64,000 bases of DNA from Paenibacillus sp. PL91 (GCF_012935325.2 NZ_JABBYG020000008.1:62001-126000), one strand, 5' to 3'. Positions 15,475 to 25,900 are shown, numbered from the stretch's first letter. A program made the numbers and translations. The notes: generated from the sequence alone by a model not told the origin.

Positions 15475-16755
15475 TTGCGAAAATATACGAATAACGTATG
15501 GGTGCAAATGATACTTATAGCAGTAGTAACCGCAGTAGCAGGGGAATTTAAAATAACGCCCTTTAGCGGTGATTTGTTTCGTATTGGGCTAGGAAGCAGT
15601 GCTTTTCTTCTTTTGCTGCTGTTAGCGAGACATCTGTCCTATGTCTATATGGGTGTCATTACGGGGGTTACGGTGCTTGCTTTCCGAACGGCAATCGATG
15701 GCACCGTTTCTTACGAGACATTTTCGCTCCTAGCCAGTATGAAGACACATTTATCGGCGGCGCTCTATTATATTATTTTTGCAATTGGAATGAAGCAGGC
15801 TCATATCTATTTGCCTAAGCTTCATCCTCTTCTGTTAGCTTGCATGATTGCAATCATTGATTTCGTATCTAATGAGTTAGAGCTGCTTGCTCGCAGTCTC
15901 CTTTTCCGGTTGCCTTACTTATTTTCGGAGCAATGGCTTCTCATTGGTACCACTTCAGTTGTGCGGAGCCTGTTTGTAGTCGGTTTGTTCAGCAGCTTGA
16001 TGATTAGCCAGATGCGGGTCGTACATAACGAACAGAAGAAACGAATGGATCAAATGCTTCATTTCGGCTCCGGCCTGTATGGAGAAGTGTTTTATTTAAA
16101 AAAATCGATGGATGCAATAGAGCAAATTACGGCGAAAAGCCATGATTTGTACGGCAAGCTGAATGATGCCGGAGAAAAAGCTTTAAGCCGATCCATGCTG
16201 GATATCACACAGCAGATTCATGAGGTGAAGAAGGATTCCCAGCGCATTTTATCCGGACTGCTGAAGCTGTTCGATCCCGAATCGGCCTCCGATATGACGC
16301 TTGAGGAAATCATTGCTTTCGTGATCCAATCCAATGGCGGCTATAGCAAGATGCTGAACAAAGAAATCCAATATGAAACCTGGATAGGAACCGATTATGC
16401 CACTGCGCACTATATTCCGTTGTTGACCGTGCTTAACAATCTCGTTGCTAATGCAGTGGAGGCTATTGATGCGAAGGGGACGATTCGGATTCGTGTTTTC
16501 GAGCAGGAGGATGACACGGTTCTAGTCGTATCGGATACAGGAGCAGGTATCGCGGAGCAGAATAAGGATATTATTTTCGAACCGGGATTTACAACCAAAT
16601 TCAACCTTGAGGGTTATGCGGCTACTGGAATAGGGTTATCGCATGTGCGTGACATCGTACGATCATATGGCGGCAAGCTTCGCTTGCAAAAACCGTTCGA
16701 GGAAACAACCTTTGTCGTAGCTTTTTCGACCCATACTTTAAAAATAGGGGTGTGA
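15475..16755 (+). CDS. glnK: GlnK-like sensor histidine kinase
   Basis: A 426-residue membrane kinase. The first ~180 residues form about six hydrophobic segments, then comes a dimerisation region with His in QMLHFGSGLYGEVFYLKKSM, and a HATPase domain with N-box NNLVANAVEAID, G1 DTGAGI and G2 GIGLSHVRDIV. It resembles B. subtilis GlnK (YcbA), which with GlnL (YcbB) responds to glutamine and controls glutamine utilisation and uptake genes. I use the TTG at 15475 with GGAGGGG at 15463; longer reading upstream runs through the preceding terminator. The partner regulator follows 6 bp later. Confidence 0.85.
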   Translation: MRKYTNNVWVQMILIAVVTAVAGEFKITPFSGDLFRIGLGSSAFLLLLLLARHLSYVYMGVITGVTVLAFRTAIDGTVSYETFSLLASMKTHLSAALYYIIFAIGMKQAHIYLPKLHPLLLACMIAIIDFVSNELELLARSLLFRLPYLFSEQWLLIGTTSVVRSLFVVGLFSSLMISQMRVVHNEQKKRMDQMLHFGSGLYGEVFYLKKSMDAIEQITAKSHDLYGKLNDAGEKALSRSMLDITQQIHEVKKDSQRILSGLLKLFDPESASDMTLEEIIAFVIQSNGGYSKMLNKEIQYETWIGTDYATAHYIPLLTVLNNLVANAVEAIDAKGTIRIRVFEQEDDTVLVVSDTGAGIAEQNKDIIFEPGFTTKFNLEGYAATGIGLSHVRDIVRSYGGKLRLQKPFEETTFVVAFSTHTLKIGV

Positions 16756-16761
16756 AGACCG

Positions 16762-17652
16762 ATGCTTTCATTTGGTATTGTCGATGATGATGCGGCTAGC
16801 ATAGGGATGCTTCAGAACATTATTGAACAAAGCTGGCTTGGCGAGGTAATCGTTACTGCAGAGAATGGGAGCGAAGGAGAGAGAGCTGTTTTAGGCGCGA
16901 ATCCAGACATCGTGCTGATGGATCTGTTAATGCCGGAGCAGGACGGCATCGAGACGATAAACAATTTAAAGCGGAAGGGCTACAACGGAAAATATGTCAT
17001 GATCTCGCAAATTGAAAACAAAGAGATGATCGGGAAGGCGTACCAGGCCGGAATTGAATATTATATTCAAAAACCTATCAACTTGGTTGAGGTACGAGCC
17101 GTGTTGTCCAAAGTGAACGAGAAATGGAAAACAGACAAATATTTAAATGAAATGAAGGATTCTATGGCAAAGCTGAGCAATTTGAATACGGATTTGGGGA
17201 ATGGTCCGAGGAAAATGTCCGTTCGTGAAACGGTTCAACTTATTTTGAGGGACTTAGGCATAGTCGGTGAAACCGGAAGCAGAGACATGATTGAAATGAT
17301 GGACTATCTTATTCAGCAAAATAAAGCAGATACGCTTCCGCCGCTCAAACATTTGTACGAGGTTGCTGCACGCGCTCATCATGACCACGATAAAGAAGGC
17401 AAAGCGGTTGAGCAGCGGATTCGCCGTACGCTGATGAGTGCGCTCTCTAATTTGGCGAGCATCGGCTTGACTGACTACAGCAATCCTAAATTCGAATATT
17501 ATGCGCCGCTTTATTTTGATTTTCAAGACATTCGCTTAAAAATGAAAGAGATGGAGGAGAAGCGAAAGCCAGAGAAGGGGAGAGTAAATATTAAAAAGTT
17601 TTTGCAGGTGCTGTACTTAGAAGTGATGGATAAACAAAGAAGTCAAAGCTAG
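16762..17652 (+). CDS. glnL: GlnL-like response regulator with YcbB DNA-binding domain
   Basis: A 296-residue regulator. Residues 1-118 form a receiver domain with acidic pocket VDDDA, phosphoacceptor in IVLMDLLMPEQDGIE and Lys in IQKPINL. After a short coil, residues ~160-290 match the YcbB domain (SVRETVQLILRDLGIVGETG, YSNPKFEYYAPLYFDFQDIR), specific to GlnL/YcbB. In B. subtilis GlnL activates glutamine-responsive genes. The position directly behind a glutamine transporter argues for the same role here. A terminator follows at 17681. Confidence 0.92.
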   Translation: MLSFGIVDDDAASIGMLQNIIEQSWLGEVIVTAENGSEGERAVLGANPDIVLMDLLMPEQDGIETINNLKRKGYNGKYVMISQIENKEMIGKAYQAGIEYYIQKPINLVEVRAVLSKVNEKWKTDKYLNEMKDSMAKLSNLNTDLGNGPRKMSVRETVQLILRDLGIVGETGSRDMIEMMDYLIQQNKADTLPPLKHLYEVAARAHHDHDKEGKAVEQRIRRTLMSALSNLASIGLTDYSNPKFEYYAPLYFDFQDIRLKMKEMEEKRKPEKGRVNIKKFLQVLYLEVMDKQRSQS

Positions 17653-17680
17653 TGCATAAGGAATGATTTTCAAATGATTA

Positions 17681-17717
17681 AGCATCAGAGCCTTAGCGGC
17701 TATGGTGCTTTTTTTGT
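17681..17717 (+). terminator. Terminator after glnL
   Basis: AGCATCAGAGCC pairs with GGCTATGGTGCT with two mismatches and is followed by seven T residues. Confidence 0.85.
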
Positions 17718-17799
17718 ATGCGGAGGGAAGCATAGGTAAAGTGCTGTTGGATAGAATAACACCAACAAAGTTCTACTCTGACTAACACGAGGTGACCGA

Positions 17800-18909
17800 T
17801 TGATACAGTTCAAAAACGTGACGAAACGATATAACGATGGAATGACTGCGCTAAAGGGCATCGATCTTGAGATCAAGGAGGGGGAGCTGATTACATTGAT
17901 CGGGCCGAGCGGGTGCGGGAAAACGACGACGATGAAGATGATCAATCGCCTAGTCGAGCCTTCTTCCGGTCAAATTCTGATCGGCGGTAAGGATATTTCC
18001 CTCATCAACCCCGTGGAGCTGCGAAGAAATATCGGATACGTTATTCAGCATATCGGCTTGTTTCCGCATATGACGATCAAAGAAAACGTAGCGATCGTGC
18101 CCAAACTGAAGGGTATCGCGAAAGATACATACGAGAAGCGGATCGATGAATTGATGGAAATGGTGGGACTAGATCCAAGCGAGTACCGAGACCGTTATCC
18201 GTCAGAATTGAGCGGAGGCCAGCAGCAGCGAATTGGCGTCATTCGCGCGCTTGCTGCGGAACCGTCGATCATTCTGATGGACGAGCCGTTCAGCGCGCTC
18301 GATCCGATCAGCCGGGAACAGCTGCAGGATGATTTGATTCAATTGCAGGAGGAAGTGAAGAAAACGATCGTCTTCGTCTCGCATGATATGGATGAAGCGT
18401 TGAAAATCGCCGATCGCATCGTGTTGATGCAAGGCGGCGAGATTGTGCAGGCCGATACCCCGGATCGTATTCTTCGCCGCCCAAAAAACGATTTTGTCCG
18501 TACGTTTATCGGAGGCAATCGATTAAATGAATCGGAGCAGCTGACAGTAGAGGACGTTATGGTATCGAATCCCGTTACCGTTTCGTTGACACGCGGGCTT
18601 GCTCATGGGGCGAAGCTGATGAAGCAGTACCGCGTAACCAGCTTGCTCGTTACCGATAAGCACCGGCATTTGAAGGGTATTGTGACGAAAGAAATGCTGG
18701 AGGAGCAGTACCGTAATGAAGATTTGACGCTGCAGGACATCATGAAGTCCGATGTTCCGACCATTTTGGTTGGAACGGGCGTTGCCGATGCCGTGGAGCT
18801 TATGCGGGAACATGGCTTATACAGTTTGCCTGTCGTGCATCCTAGCGGCTTATTGGCCGGTTTAGTCACCAATTCCAGTCTAATTGACGCTCTGCTTAAG
18901 CAGATTTAA
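17800..18909 (+). CDS. opuCA: Osmolyte ABC transporter ATP-binding protein (OpuCA-like)
   Basis: A 369-residue ATPase. Walker A GPSGCGKTT is at residues 35-43, signature LSGGQQQR, Walker B ILMDEPFSALDP. The C-terminal ~120 residues hold two CBS domains (VEDVMVSNPVTVSL and LQDIMKSDVPTILVGTGVAD), which gate OpuA/OpuC-type transporters by ionic strength. It should energise uptake of glycine betaine, carnitine or choline. The start is TTG at 17800 after GAGGTGACC. The next gene encodes the fused permease/binding protein 13 bp on. Confidence 0.92.
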   Translation: MIQFKNVTKRYNDGMTALKGIDLEIKEGELITLIGPSGCGKTTTMKMINRLVEPSSGQILIGGKDISLINPVELRRNIGYVIQHIGLFPHMTIKENVAIVPKLKGIAKDTYEKRIDELMEMVGLDPSEYRDRYPSELSGGQQQRIGVIRALAAEPSIILMDEPFSALDPISREQLQDDLIQLQEEVKKTIVFVSHDMDEALKIADRIVLMQGGEIVQADTPDRILRRPKNDFVRTFIGGNRLNESEQLTVEDVMVSNPVTVSLTRGLAHGAKLMKQYRVTSLLVTDKHRHLKGIVTKEMLEEQYRNEDLTLQDIMKSDVPTILVGTGVADAVELMREHGLYSLPVVHPSGLLAGLVTNSSLIDALLKQI

Positions 18910-18922
18910 CAGGGAGGTAGCC

Positions 18923-20482
18923 ATGAAATTCTGGGATGTGATTATAAGCCGGCAAGAAGATATCTATAGGGCGACCATGGAGCATATCGAGCTTTCGTTT
19001 ATCGCTCTTCTGATCGCGATCGTGATTTCGATTCCTTTGGGGCTGCTGCTAACCCGCTACTCTAAGCTGGCGGGTCCGGTAATCGGTGTCGCTTCTCTCT
19101 TTCAGACGATCCCGAGCTTAGCCTTGCTCGGGTTTATGATCCCGATTTTAGGGATCGGGATGTTTCCAGCTATCGTAGCCCTGACCGTCTACGCTCTGCT
19201 GCCCATTCTGAGAAACACGTACACCGGCATTATGAACGTAGAGAAGCCGATCAAGGAAGCCGGTATCGGCATGGGTATGACGAGCATGCAGGTCATGATG
19301 AAGGTAGAGCTGCCGCTTGCATTAAGCGTCATTATGGCGGGTATTCGCACGGCGACGGTCATGCTGATTGGCGTCGCCACGCTCGCATCGCTTGTTGGTG
19401 CGGGGGGCTTGGGCGATTTGATTTTCCGGGGCATATCGACGGTTAATACGGAATTGATTTTGGCAGGAACCATACCTTCAGCGTTATTGGCTTTGCTCTT
19501 CGACTACTTATTAGGATGGATGGAGAGAGCCGTAACTCCAAAAGGGATGCGCAAGGGCGGCAAAAAAACGTCCAAGCTCGCTAAAGGATTGCGTATTGGA
19601 CTAGGCACTGCGCTAATTCTTGCGATAGCGGCAGGCATAGTGGCGAAGGGGAATCCATTTGGTTCCGACTCCATTGTCGTTGGCGGGAAAAACTTTACCG
19701 AGCAGGATATTTTGACGCATATGATGGCCTCATTAATTGAAGCTAAGACAGACCTGACGGTCGTGCGCAAACCTTTTCTCGGAGGCTCGCAGGTAACGCA
19801 TAGTGCTCTCGTTAAAGGAAACATCGATATTTATCCGGAGTATACGGGAACGGGTTGGACATCGGTTCTGAAGGAGGAACCGCTTGGCGGCAAACCGGAG
19901 GAAACATACGAGCGTGTGAAAGCTGCCTATGAGAAAAACTTCAATGTCACTTGGCTGCAGCCAATCGGCTTCAACAACACGTATACGCTGGCGATGAGCA
20001 GAAAGCGCGCCGAGCAGGAGGGAATCGATACCTTTACCGATTTGGCGCGGAAATCGGGCAATTTCGTGCTTGGCGCCACCCATGAGTTTTTGGAGCGTCC
20101 GGATGGATATATTGGTTTACAGAAGGCCTATGGAATGAAGTTTAAGGAAGTGAAAGGGCTGGACCCTGGCTTAACCTATAGCGCGGTAAAAGAAGGAACG
20201 ACTGACGCGAATGACGCTTTTTCCACGGATGGCCGAATTGAAGCATTCGATCTCAAGGTCATTAAAGACGATAAGCAGTATTTTCCGCCTTATTACGCTG
20301 TACCCATAATCCGCATGGACACGCTTAAGGAGCATCCTGAACTAGCGGAGGTGCTTAATCTGCTCGCGGGCAAAATCGATGACCGGGAGATGTCTGTCCT
20401 AAATGGCAAGGTGGATCTGAAAGGGCAGCAAGCCCGCGAGGTTGCCGAGCAGTGGTTGAAGGATGAAGGGCTGATCGAATAA
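18923..20482 (+). CDS. Osmolyte ABC transporter fused permease and substrate-binding protein
   Basis: A 519-residue fusion. Residues ~1-215 are an OpuCB-type permease (HIELSFIALLIAIVISIPLG, GIGMGMTSMQVMMKVELPLA, ATLASLVGAGGLGDLIFRGI). After a basic stretch and one more hydrophobic segment (about 229-246), residues ~255-519 are an OpuCC-like binding domain (IVVGGKNFTEQDILTHMMAS, DIYPEYTGTGWTSVL, VKEGTTDANDAFSTDGRI). Fused permease-binding proteins are known in the betaine/choline uptake family. The binding site faces outward, tethered by the extra segment. The start ATG at 18923 follows GGGAGGT. Confidence 0.92.
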   Translation: MKFWDVIISRQEDIYRATMEHIELSFIALLIAIVISIPLGLLLTRYSKLAGPVIGVASLFQTIPSLALLGFMIPILGIGMFPAIVALTVYALLPILRNTYTGIMNVEKPIKEAGIGMGMTSMQVMMKVELPLALSVIMAGIRTATVMLIGVATLASLVGAGGLGDLIFRGISTVNTELILAGTIPSALLALLFDYLLGWMERAVTPKGMRKGGKKTSKLAKGLRIGLGTALILAIAAGIVAKGNPFGSDSIVVGGKNFTEQDILTHMMASLIEAKTDLTVVRKPFLGGSQVTHSALVKGNIDIYPEYTGTGWTSVLKEEPLGGKPEETYERVKAAYEKNFNVTWLQPIGFNNTYTLAMSRKRAEQEGIDTFTDLARKSGNFVLGATHEFLERPDGYIGLQKAYGMKFKEVKGLDPGLTYSAVKEGTTDANDAFSTDGRIEAFDLKVIKDDKQYFPPYYAVPIIRMDTLKEHPELAEVLNLLAGKIDDREMSVLNGKVDLKGQQAREVAEQWLKDEGLIE

Positions 20483-20541
20483 ACGGAAAAACAAGAAGTT
20501 CCGCGGCTGTCGAGTAAAGCGTGTAAGCACCCTATATTATG

Positions 20542-20577
20542 CAAATAACCCTCTTCCGATGGGAAGAGGGTTATTTG
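20542..20577. terminator. Bidirectional terminator between osmolyte operon and repeat protein
   Basis: CAAATAACCCTCTTCC (20542-20557) pairs perfectly with its complement at 20562-20577 around GATG. The A/T-rich outer stem serves both convergent genes. Confidence 0.85.
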
Positions 20578-20605
20578 TGCTTAGTCTTATAGACATAGCT
20601 CGTCT

Positions 20606-21847
20606 TTATTTGCGGCTGTTCGCGCTGGAATAATTGCGATCCTCGGAGTTGCTGGTCACAAGCTCGCATAAGCCTGCTGCTGCAAGCTTGTCCAAGTACG
20701 CGGCAACGGCAATGTAGATGCCCGGCTTGCCGGTAGACATTCGCTCCTCCGAAGCGAGCTTCTGCTCGATCAAGAAGTTCGATATCGCCAGCGTGCTGAT
20801 GCGCCCATACTTCAAGGCATCATCAACGACGCGCTGGGCAGGAGGAGATAGGTAAAAGGGACTTGAGCTCTTGGAGCTGCTGCTGCTTATTTCGGCTTCT
20901 CTGAGTGCGGCGGCTCCGAGCTTCTTGCCGGCCTCTTCGTAGGCGAAAGCATCCTGATTAACAGCAGGCGCCGGTTCATCAAATACAAAAGCGCCTTGGC
21001 TCTCTTCCATTTCGTCGAAGACGAAGGCGCCCTGGCTGCTCTCCGTTTCGTCGAATACAAATGCGGCTTGGCCGTCATCTGTCTCTTCAAAGCTGAAAGC
21101 TACCTGAGCGGCGTCCTCTTCGTTAAAGATAAACGCAGCCTGAGCTTCGTTATCCTCTTGTATCTCTTCGGTGGCGTCCGGCGGTCTGCTGCTTTCTGGC
21201 GCATCCCCATCGTCTTTCGGCTCATTAAAGTAAGTAAGAGCGGCTTCTATCCTCTTTTGTCTGCTCGCTTGGTCAAGCTCGCGCAGCCTGCCGCGCAGTC
21301 TTGCAAGCTGCCTATCGAGCAGCGGTAGCTTAGCGTCCAAATGAGCCTGAATATCAGGCGGCACTTCCAGCTCCGAAGGCAGCGGCAGAAAGAGATGCTG
21401 ATCGAGCTGCCAGCCATCCCGATATTTGATGAGCATCTCGTTCAGCTCGCCATCGAGTACGTCAAAGCCCTTCATAATATCCGATATCGCCTTCGCATCG
21501 ATTCCGGTATGCAGCTGCAGATGCTCAATGCCAAAATAACGGATCGTGCTCGTAGGCAGATGACGCACCTGATGCTGATAGCGCAGTGACCTGCCGCACT
21601 CGCATTTCGTGTACGGAGACACTTCGCCGCTATCGGTAAAGCCGATGTAATCCCATTCCTCGATAAATGACTCTATATCCTCAAACTGTGCATCCTCGGG
21701 AATGAATTGGCATTTTTTTCGCGCGAGCTGCCTTGCGAACAACGTTCTCCGGCCCCTAACCAGCTCATGATGCAAAAAATGACGTTGCTCCTCAGACAGT
21801 TTTCCCATGATGTGATCGCGCTGCTCCAGCGTCATCTCGTATTTCAT
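20606..21847 (-). CDS. Protein with central 12-residue tandem repeats (DUF3895-like N-terminus)
   Basis: A 413-residue soluble protein. The N-terminal ~180 residues (MTLEQRDHIMGKLSEEQRHF, SPYTKCECGRSLRYQHQVRH) recall a Bacillales family I know as DUF3895, from memory only; the CxC may bind metal. Residues 236-307 hold six repeats of the form Q-x-A-F-x-F-[DNE]-E-x4, for example QAAFVFDETESS and QGAFVFDEMEES, highly acidic with periodic Phe. A Ser run (320-329) leads to a winged-helix-like C-terminus (VVDDALKYGRISTLAISNFL). No function is known. The start ATG at 21847 follows GAGGTG. Confidence 0.75.
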   Translation of the reverse strand: MKYEMTLEQRDHIMGKLSEEQRHFLHHELVRGRRTLFARQLARKKCQFIPEDAQFEDIESFIEEWDYIGFTDSGEVSPYTKCECGRSLRYQHQVRHLPTSTIRYFGIEHLQLHTGIDAKAISDIMKGFDVLDGELNEMLIKYRDGWQLDQHLFLPLPSELEVPPDIQAHLDAKLPLLDRQLARLRGRLRELDQASRQKRIEAALTYFNEPKDDGDAPESSRPPDATEEIQEDNEAQAAFIFNEEDAAQVAFSFEETDDGQAAFVFDETESSQGAFVFDEMEESQGAFVFDEPAPAVNQDAFAYEEAGKKLGAAALREAEISSSSSKSSSPFYLSPPAQRVVDDALKYGRISTLAISNFLIEQKLASEERMSTGKPGIYIAVAAYLDKLAAAGLCELVTSNSEDRNYSSANSRK

Positions 21848-21977
21848 CTCGCACCTCGCACTCTGATCCTCTATTTATTCACATTATAGATGGGGATGAG
21901 GAAGAAGTCATTAGCGAGGGGGTGTATAATAGAGAGAAGTTGAAACCACTACATCATAAAGGCAGGTTATTATACAT

Positions 21978-22634
21978 ATGTCCAGTAAAAAAGAAAAAAT
22001 TGAAGCGCCTAAAATACCGGAGGGGCTGATTGCATTAGACGTCCCCGATTACGAATGGGCGGACGAGCATGAGATTAGCGACAGCCTCATTCAAGATTGC
22101 AGCATTCAAAATCAATCGGCTTATAAGGCTTGCTTCGACAGAGTCGTATTCAATAATGTGGTGTTCCGGGGGACAAGCTTGCGGAAAGCGGAGTTTACCG
22201 ACGTTCGTTTTGAAAGCTGCGATTTATCGAATATTGAACTAAGCGAAGCGATTATGCACCGTGTTTCTTTTCATAACTGCAAGATGCTTGGCATGGATAT
22301 TACCGGGTCGACGCTGCGCAACGTATTGTTCGAGCAATGCTATGCCGATTATGCCGTGCTGCGCTTCACGAACGCCAAGGGCGTTAAGTTTGAGAAAAGC
22401 TCGCTTGCCAAAGCGGACATGTCCAATATGGCTTTGGCGCAATTTTATTTAAGGGAAGTGAATATCGATCAAGCGCAGCTGTCCCAGACGAAGCTTGGCG
22501 GCATTGACATAAGCAGCTGCGAGTTTAGCGGCTTAGGCGTTGCGCTTGAGGATTTGCGGCGCTGCATCATCTCGCCTGCGCAGGCGATTACGTTTGCGAC
22601 GATTTTTGGTCTTGTCGTGGACGAAGGCGTGTGA
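21978..22634 (+). CDS. Pentapeptide-repeat protein
   Basis: A 218-residue soluble protein whose centre (about residues 40-180) is built of A(D/N)LxX-type pentapeptides: VVFNNVVFRGTSLRKAEFTD, FESCDLSNIELSEAIMHRVS, AKGVKFEKSSLAKADMSNMA. These fold as a right-handed quadrilateral beta-helix. The family includes DNA-gyrase-protecting Qnr/MfpA proteins, but many members have no known role and nothing here selects one. RBS AAGGCAGG precedes the ATG at 21978. A terminator follows. Confidence 0.88.
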   Translation: MSSKKEKIEAPKIPEGLIALDVPDYEWADEHEISDSLIQDCSIQNQSAYKACFDRVVFNNVVFRGTSLRKAEFTDVRFESCDLSNIELSEAIMHRVSFHNCKMLGMDITGSTLRNVLFEQCYADYAVLRFTNAKGVKFEKSSLAKADMSNMALAQFYLREVNIDQAQLSQTKLGGIDISSCEFSGLGVALEDLRRCIISPAQAITFATIFGLVVDEGV

Positions 22635-22663
22635 TTAGGTACGGTTTATATGGAATGTGAACG

Positions 22664-22702
22664 ATGCCCCGGAAGGCTTATAGCCTGAAGGGGTATTTTT
22701 TT
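22664..22702 (+). terminator. Terminator after the pentapeptide-repeat gene
   Basis: ATGCCCC and AGGC pair with GCCT and GGGGTAT around TTATA, followed by seven T residues. Confidence 0.85.
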
Positions 22703-22731
22703 GTGCTGCGGCAGCAATAAAGTTGTATTAA

Positions 22732-22752
22732 TTCACCTGTGCACAGGGTGAA
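22732..22752. promoter_or_regulatory. Palindrome upstream of the GH43/SLH gene
   Basis: TTCACCTGTGCACAGGGTGAA reads as TTCACC, an inner TGTGCACA, then GGTGAA, offset by one base. It lies about 195 bp before the gene and could be an operator. The remaining 22753-22940 has no recognisable gene. Confidence 0.4.
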
Positions 22753-22946
22753 CAAATTAAACCTTAGTATATATTTCTATGGTGGAAAGGCCGCAATGCA
22801 GGGTAATTCAGGAAGTTCATTCCCGTCCAAATTGTTCAGTTGAAGAGGCTGCGCATCTCCGTTATCATTCGGTGTGACGTTCCAAAACATCGAATTTGCA
22901 AACGCATACAATAGGAGCGATTTTATGGTTTGAAGGAGGAATACGC

Positions 22947-25900
22947 TTGTTAAGGAAAAAGAAATGGTTGTCTTTGGCGCTCTGCTGCTCTTTGCTCGCA
23001 TCCTTTCTCGCTTCACTGGCACCTGCTTATGCGGCGAACGAGAGCCAGACGACGACAGCTGCTGTCATGGACGAATTTACGGAACAGGAGCTGAAGGATA
23101 ACGACTACATTCTTTATTTTGTTAATGCAGGGGACGAGACGCCAGCAACGGTGGAGGGCAGTGATAAGCTAGGCCTCTATAGCTCGGTTACCGAGCAGGT
23201 GTATGGGGTCGACCCCGTTACGTCAAAAGCATGGGGGTTAGTCACAACAACAAGTGCGACTAACGTGCGCGATGCAACGACGAAATCAGGTTCATTGAGA
23301 TATTACAACGGGACACAAGTGCGAGAGAAGGCGTTGGTTTACGATTTTGAGCTGCCGCAGGGCGAATATGACGTGACTTTCGGATTCAGCAACCCATGGA
23401 GCGGCAGAAGCGTGAATTTGCTTTTGGAAGGAAATAACGTATCCGGGGGTGATTTTGCAATCGGCGGCGATGGAGCCGAGAAGATCGTTACCTATCGCAA
23501 AGTCAGTGTAACCGATGGACAATTGAATGTGCGCATACAAGGGCCGGCGGCTGCTGCGCTCTCCAATTATAATGATCCGCTCATTAACTATCTCATCATC
23601 AGACTGAACATTACCGTGCCGCTTGCCGATTTAGAAAATAAAATAGCGGCGGCGAAGCAAGAAGCGGCTAACACGAATTATACGCCGTACAGCCTCGCCG
23701 CATTGAACGAGGTCATTCAAGAGAGTGAAGCCATTCTCCAATCGATACTTAGCAGCGGTGCGGATATTACTGAGCTTGCGGTGCAGGAGCAGATCATCGC
23801 GGCAATCGCGGCGTTAACGAAAGGGATATCGGAGCTGGCCATTAATGAGCCGTACGATTCTTTTAAGCCGGGGGCCATTTGGAGAGACACGAACGGAGCA
23901 GTCATTCAAGCACATGGCGGCGGCATCATGTACGATGAGATGACCAAAACCTATTACTGGTATGGCGAGGATAAGACTTACGGTTATTTGCCGGCCCGTG
24001 GGGTGAGGGTATACGCCTCGAAGGATCTGTACAATTGGGAGGATCATGGACTTGCGCTTACCGCGATTGAGTCTGCCGATGATTTTGTGAACGATCCGCT
24101 TATTTCAGTGCTGTACGCTGGCAGAGAGGACAAAGCGGATATTTTAAATGATATCGGCACGGATCGGATCATTGAGCGTCCGAAGGTCATCTATAACGAT
24201 AAGACTAAAAAATATGTGATGTGGATGCATACCGACGGTCCTAGCGCTACATCGACGGCTAATTATGCGAAGGCAGAAGCAGGCTATGCGCTCAGTGACT
24301 CTCCTTTTGGACCATTCGTCTATCAGGAAAGCCATCGCATGGATCGCGCTCCTGAGGGCGCTACGGACAATGGTCAGCCAAACCAGCCGGGGATGGCGCG
24401 CGATATGACTTTGTTCAAGGATGATGACGGTACAGGTTACTTGGTTTATTCGAGCGAGGAAAATTTGACGATTTACATTTCCAAACTCAATGATTCCTAC
24501 ACGGATGTTGTAGGCTGGCACAAGGATGGCAATGTGGAGCGCGATACGGAATACAAGGCGGTTCATGGCGTCGATTATGTACGTGTGTTCCCGCTTGCCC
24601 AGCGCGAGGCGCCGGCTTTGTTCAAGTACCAAGGGAAATACTATATGATCACATCAGGCGCTACTGGATGGGCTCCGAACGTAGGCAAATATACGGTTGC
24701 GGACAACATTATGGGACCCTGGAAGGCGATGCGCGACGTCGCGCCAGGCAGCTCCACAACCTTCGGCTCGCAAAGCACGCAGGTTATTCCAGTGGATGCC
24801 GCTGCAGGCAAATTCATTTACATGGGTGATCGTTGGAATCAAAACGATCTAGCTAATTCCCGTTACATCTGGCTGCCGATTGCGTTTGGCCAAGGTGATG
24901 AGATTGCTTTGCGCTGGGAGGAAGAATGGTCGCTTGATCTGCTAGACGGTATGGGGAAAGTAGAGGTAAATACGACACTTCCAGTCAGTACGACCATTGG
25001 AGTGGCACCCGCATTCCCGAATGTCGTTAATGTGACATTATCCGATGGATCGATAAAGGATACGCCTATTGCATGGAGCGTGAATGCCGAGTCATTCCAA
25101 AAGCCTGGTGTGGTACGCATTAGCGGCTCGTTAACGGAGCTATCGAACAAGAAGGTTGAGCATCAGCTGTATGTCATTCCGAAAGGTGGCGCTTATTTTG
25201 TCCATGCTGGCGGCGCTGACACCCCTGATTATAAGGAAATGATTGCGTTGATGGGCGAGGGAAATGTTCTTAACGGGACCGTTATTGATCAGAAGTACGA
25301 TCCGGCAAACGGCCAAAGCTGGGGTTATGTCGGAGACAACACGTTGACATCCGGTACGAGCGCCGGAGATCTCTTTGCTTCCTTACGCTATTTGAAAAGC
25401 AATTCCGGTGATGATCTCACTTATCGCTTCGATCTAGACAATGGAAGCTACAATGTCTATGTTGGCCTATATGATCCTTGGTCCCAGTATTCAAACGGAA
25501 AGCGGATAGCTGATCTGTTATTGAACGGAACGGTGAAAACAAGCGGTTACGTCTTCACGGCTGCAAAGGATGTTTTAAGCTATGACGATGTAGCCATCTC
25601 GGATGGAAAACTTGAGCTGACGGTACACAGGTCTGCCAATGCGGGAGCATCCAGCTCCGATCCACAAATAAGCTGGATCATGATCGCGGAGAACGACGAA
25701 GAACCAGAGCCAAGCCCGGATCCAACACCGAGCTCATCACCAAGTCCAACACCAAGTCCAACACCAAGTCCAACACCAAGTCCAAGCGCGGATCCAACAC
25801 CAAGCCCAGATCCAACACCAAGCCCAGATCCGGCTCCAAACACGAATCCAACATCAAGTCCGACATCAAGTCCGACACCGAGCTCAACACCAAGTCCAAC

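Noticed and set aside
22777..22946. Minus-strand frame upstream of the GH43 gene (NSMFWNVTPNDNGDAQPLQL)
   Set aside because: It overlaps the GH43 signal peptide in antisense, has no start signal of its own and no recognised homology.
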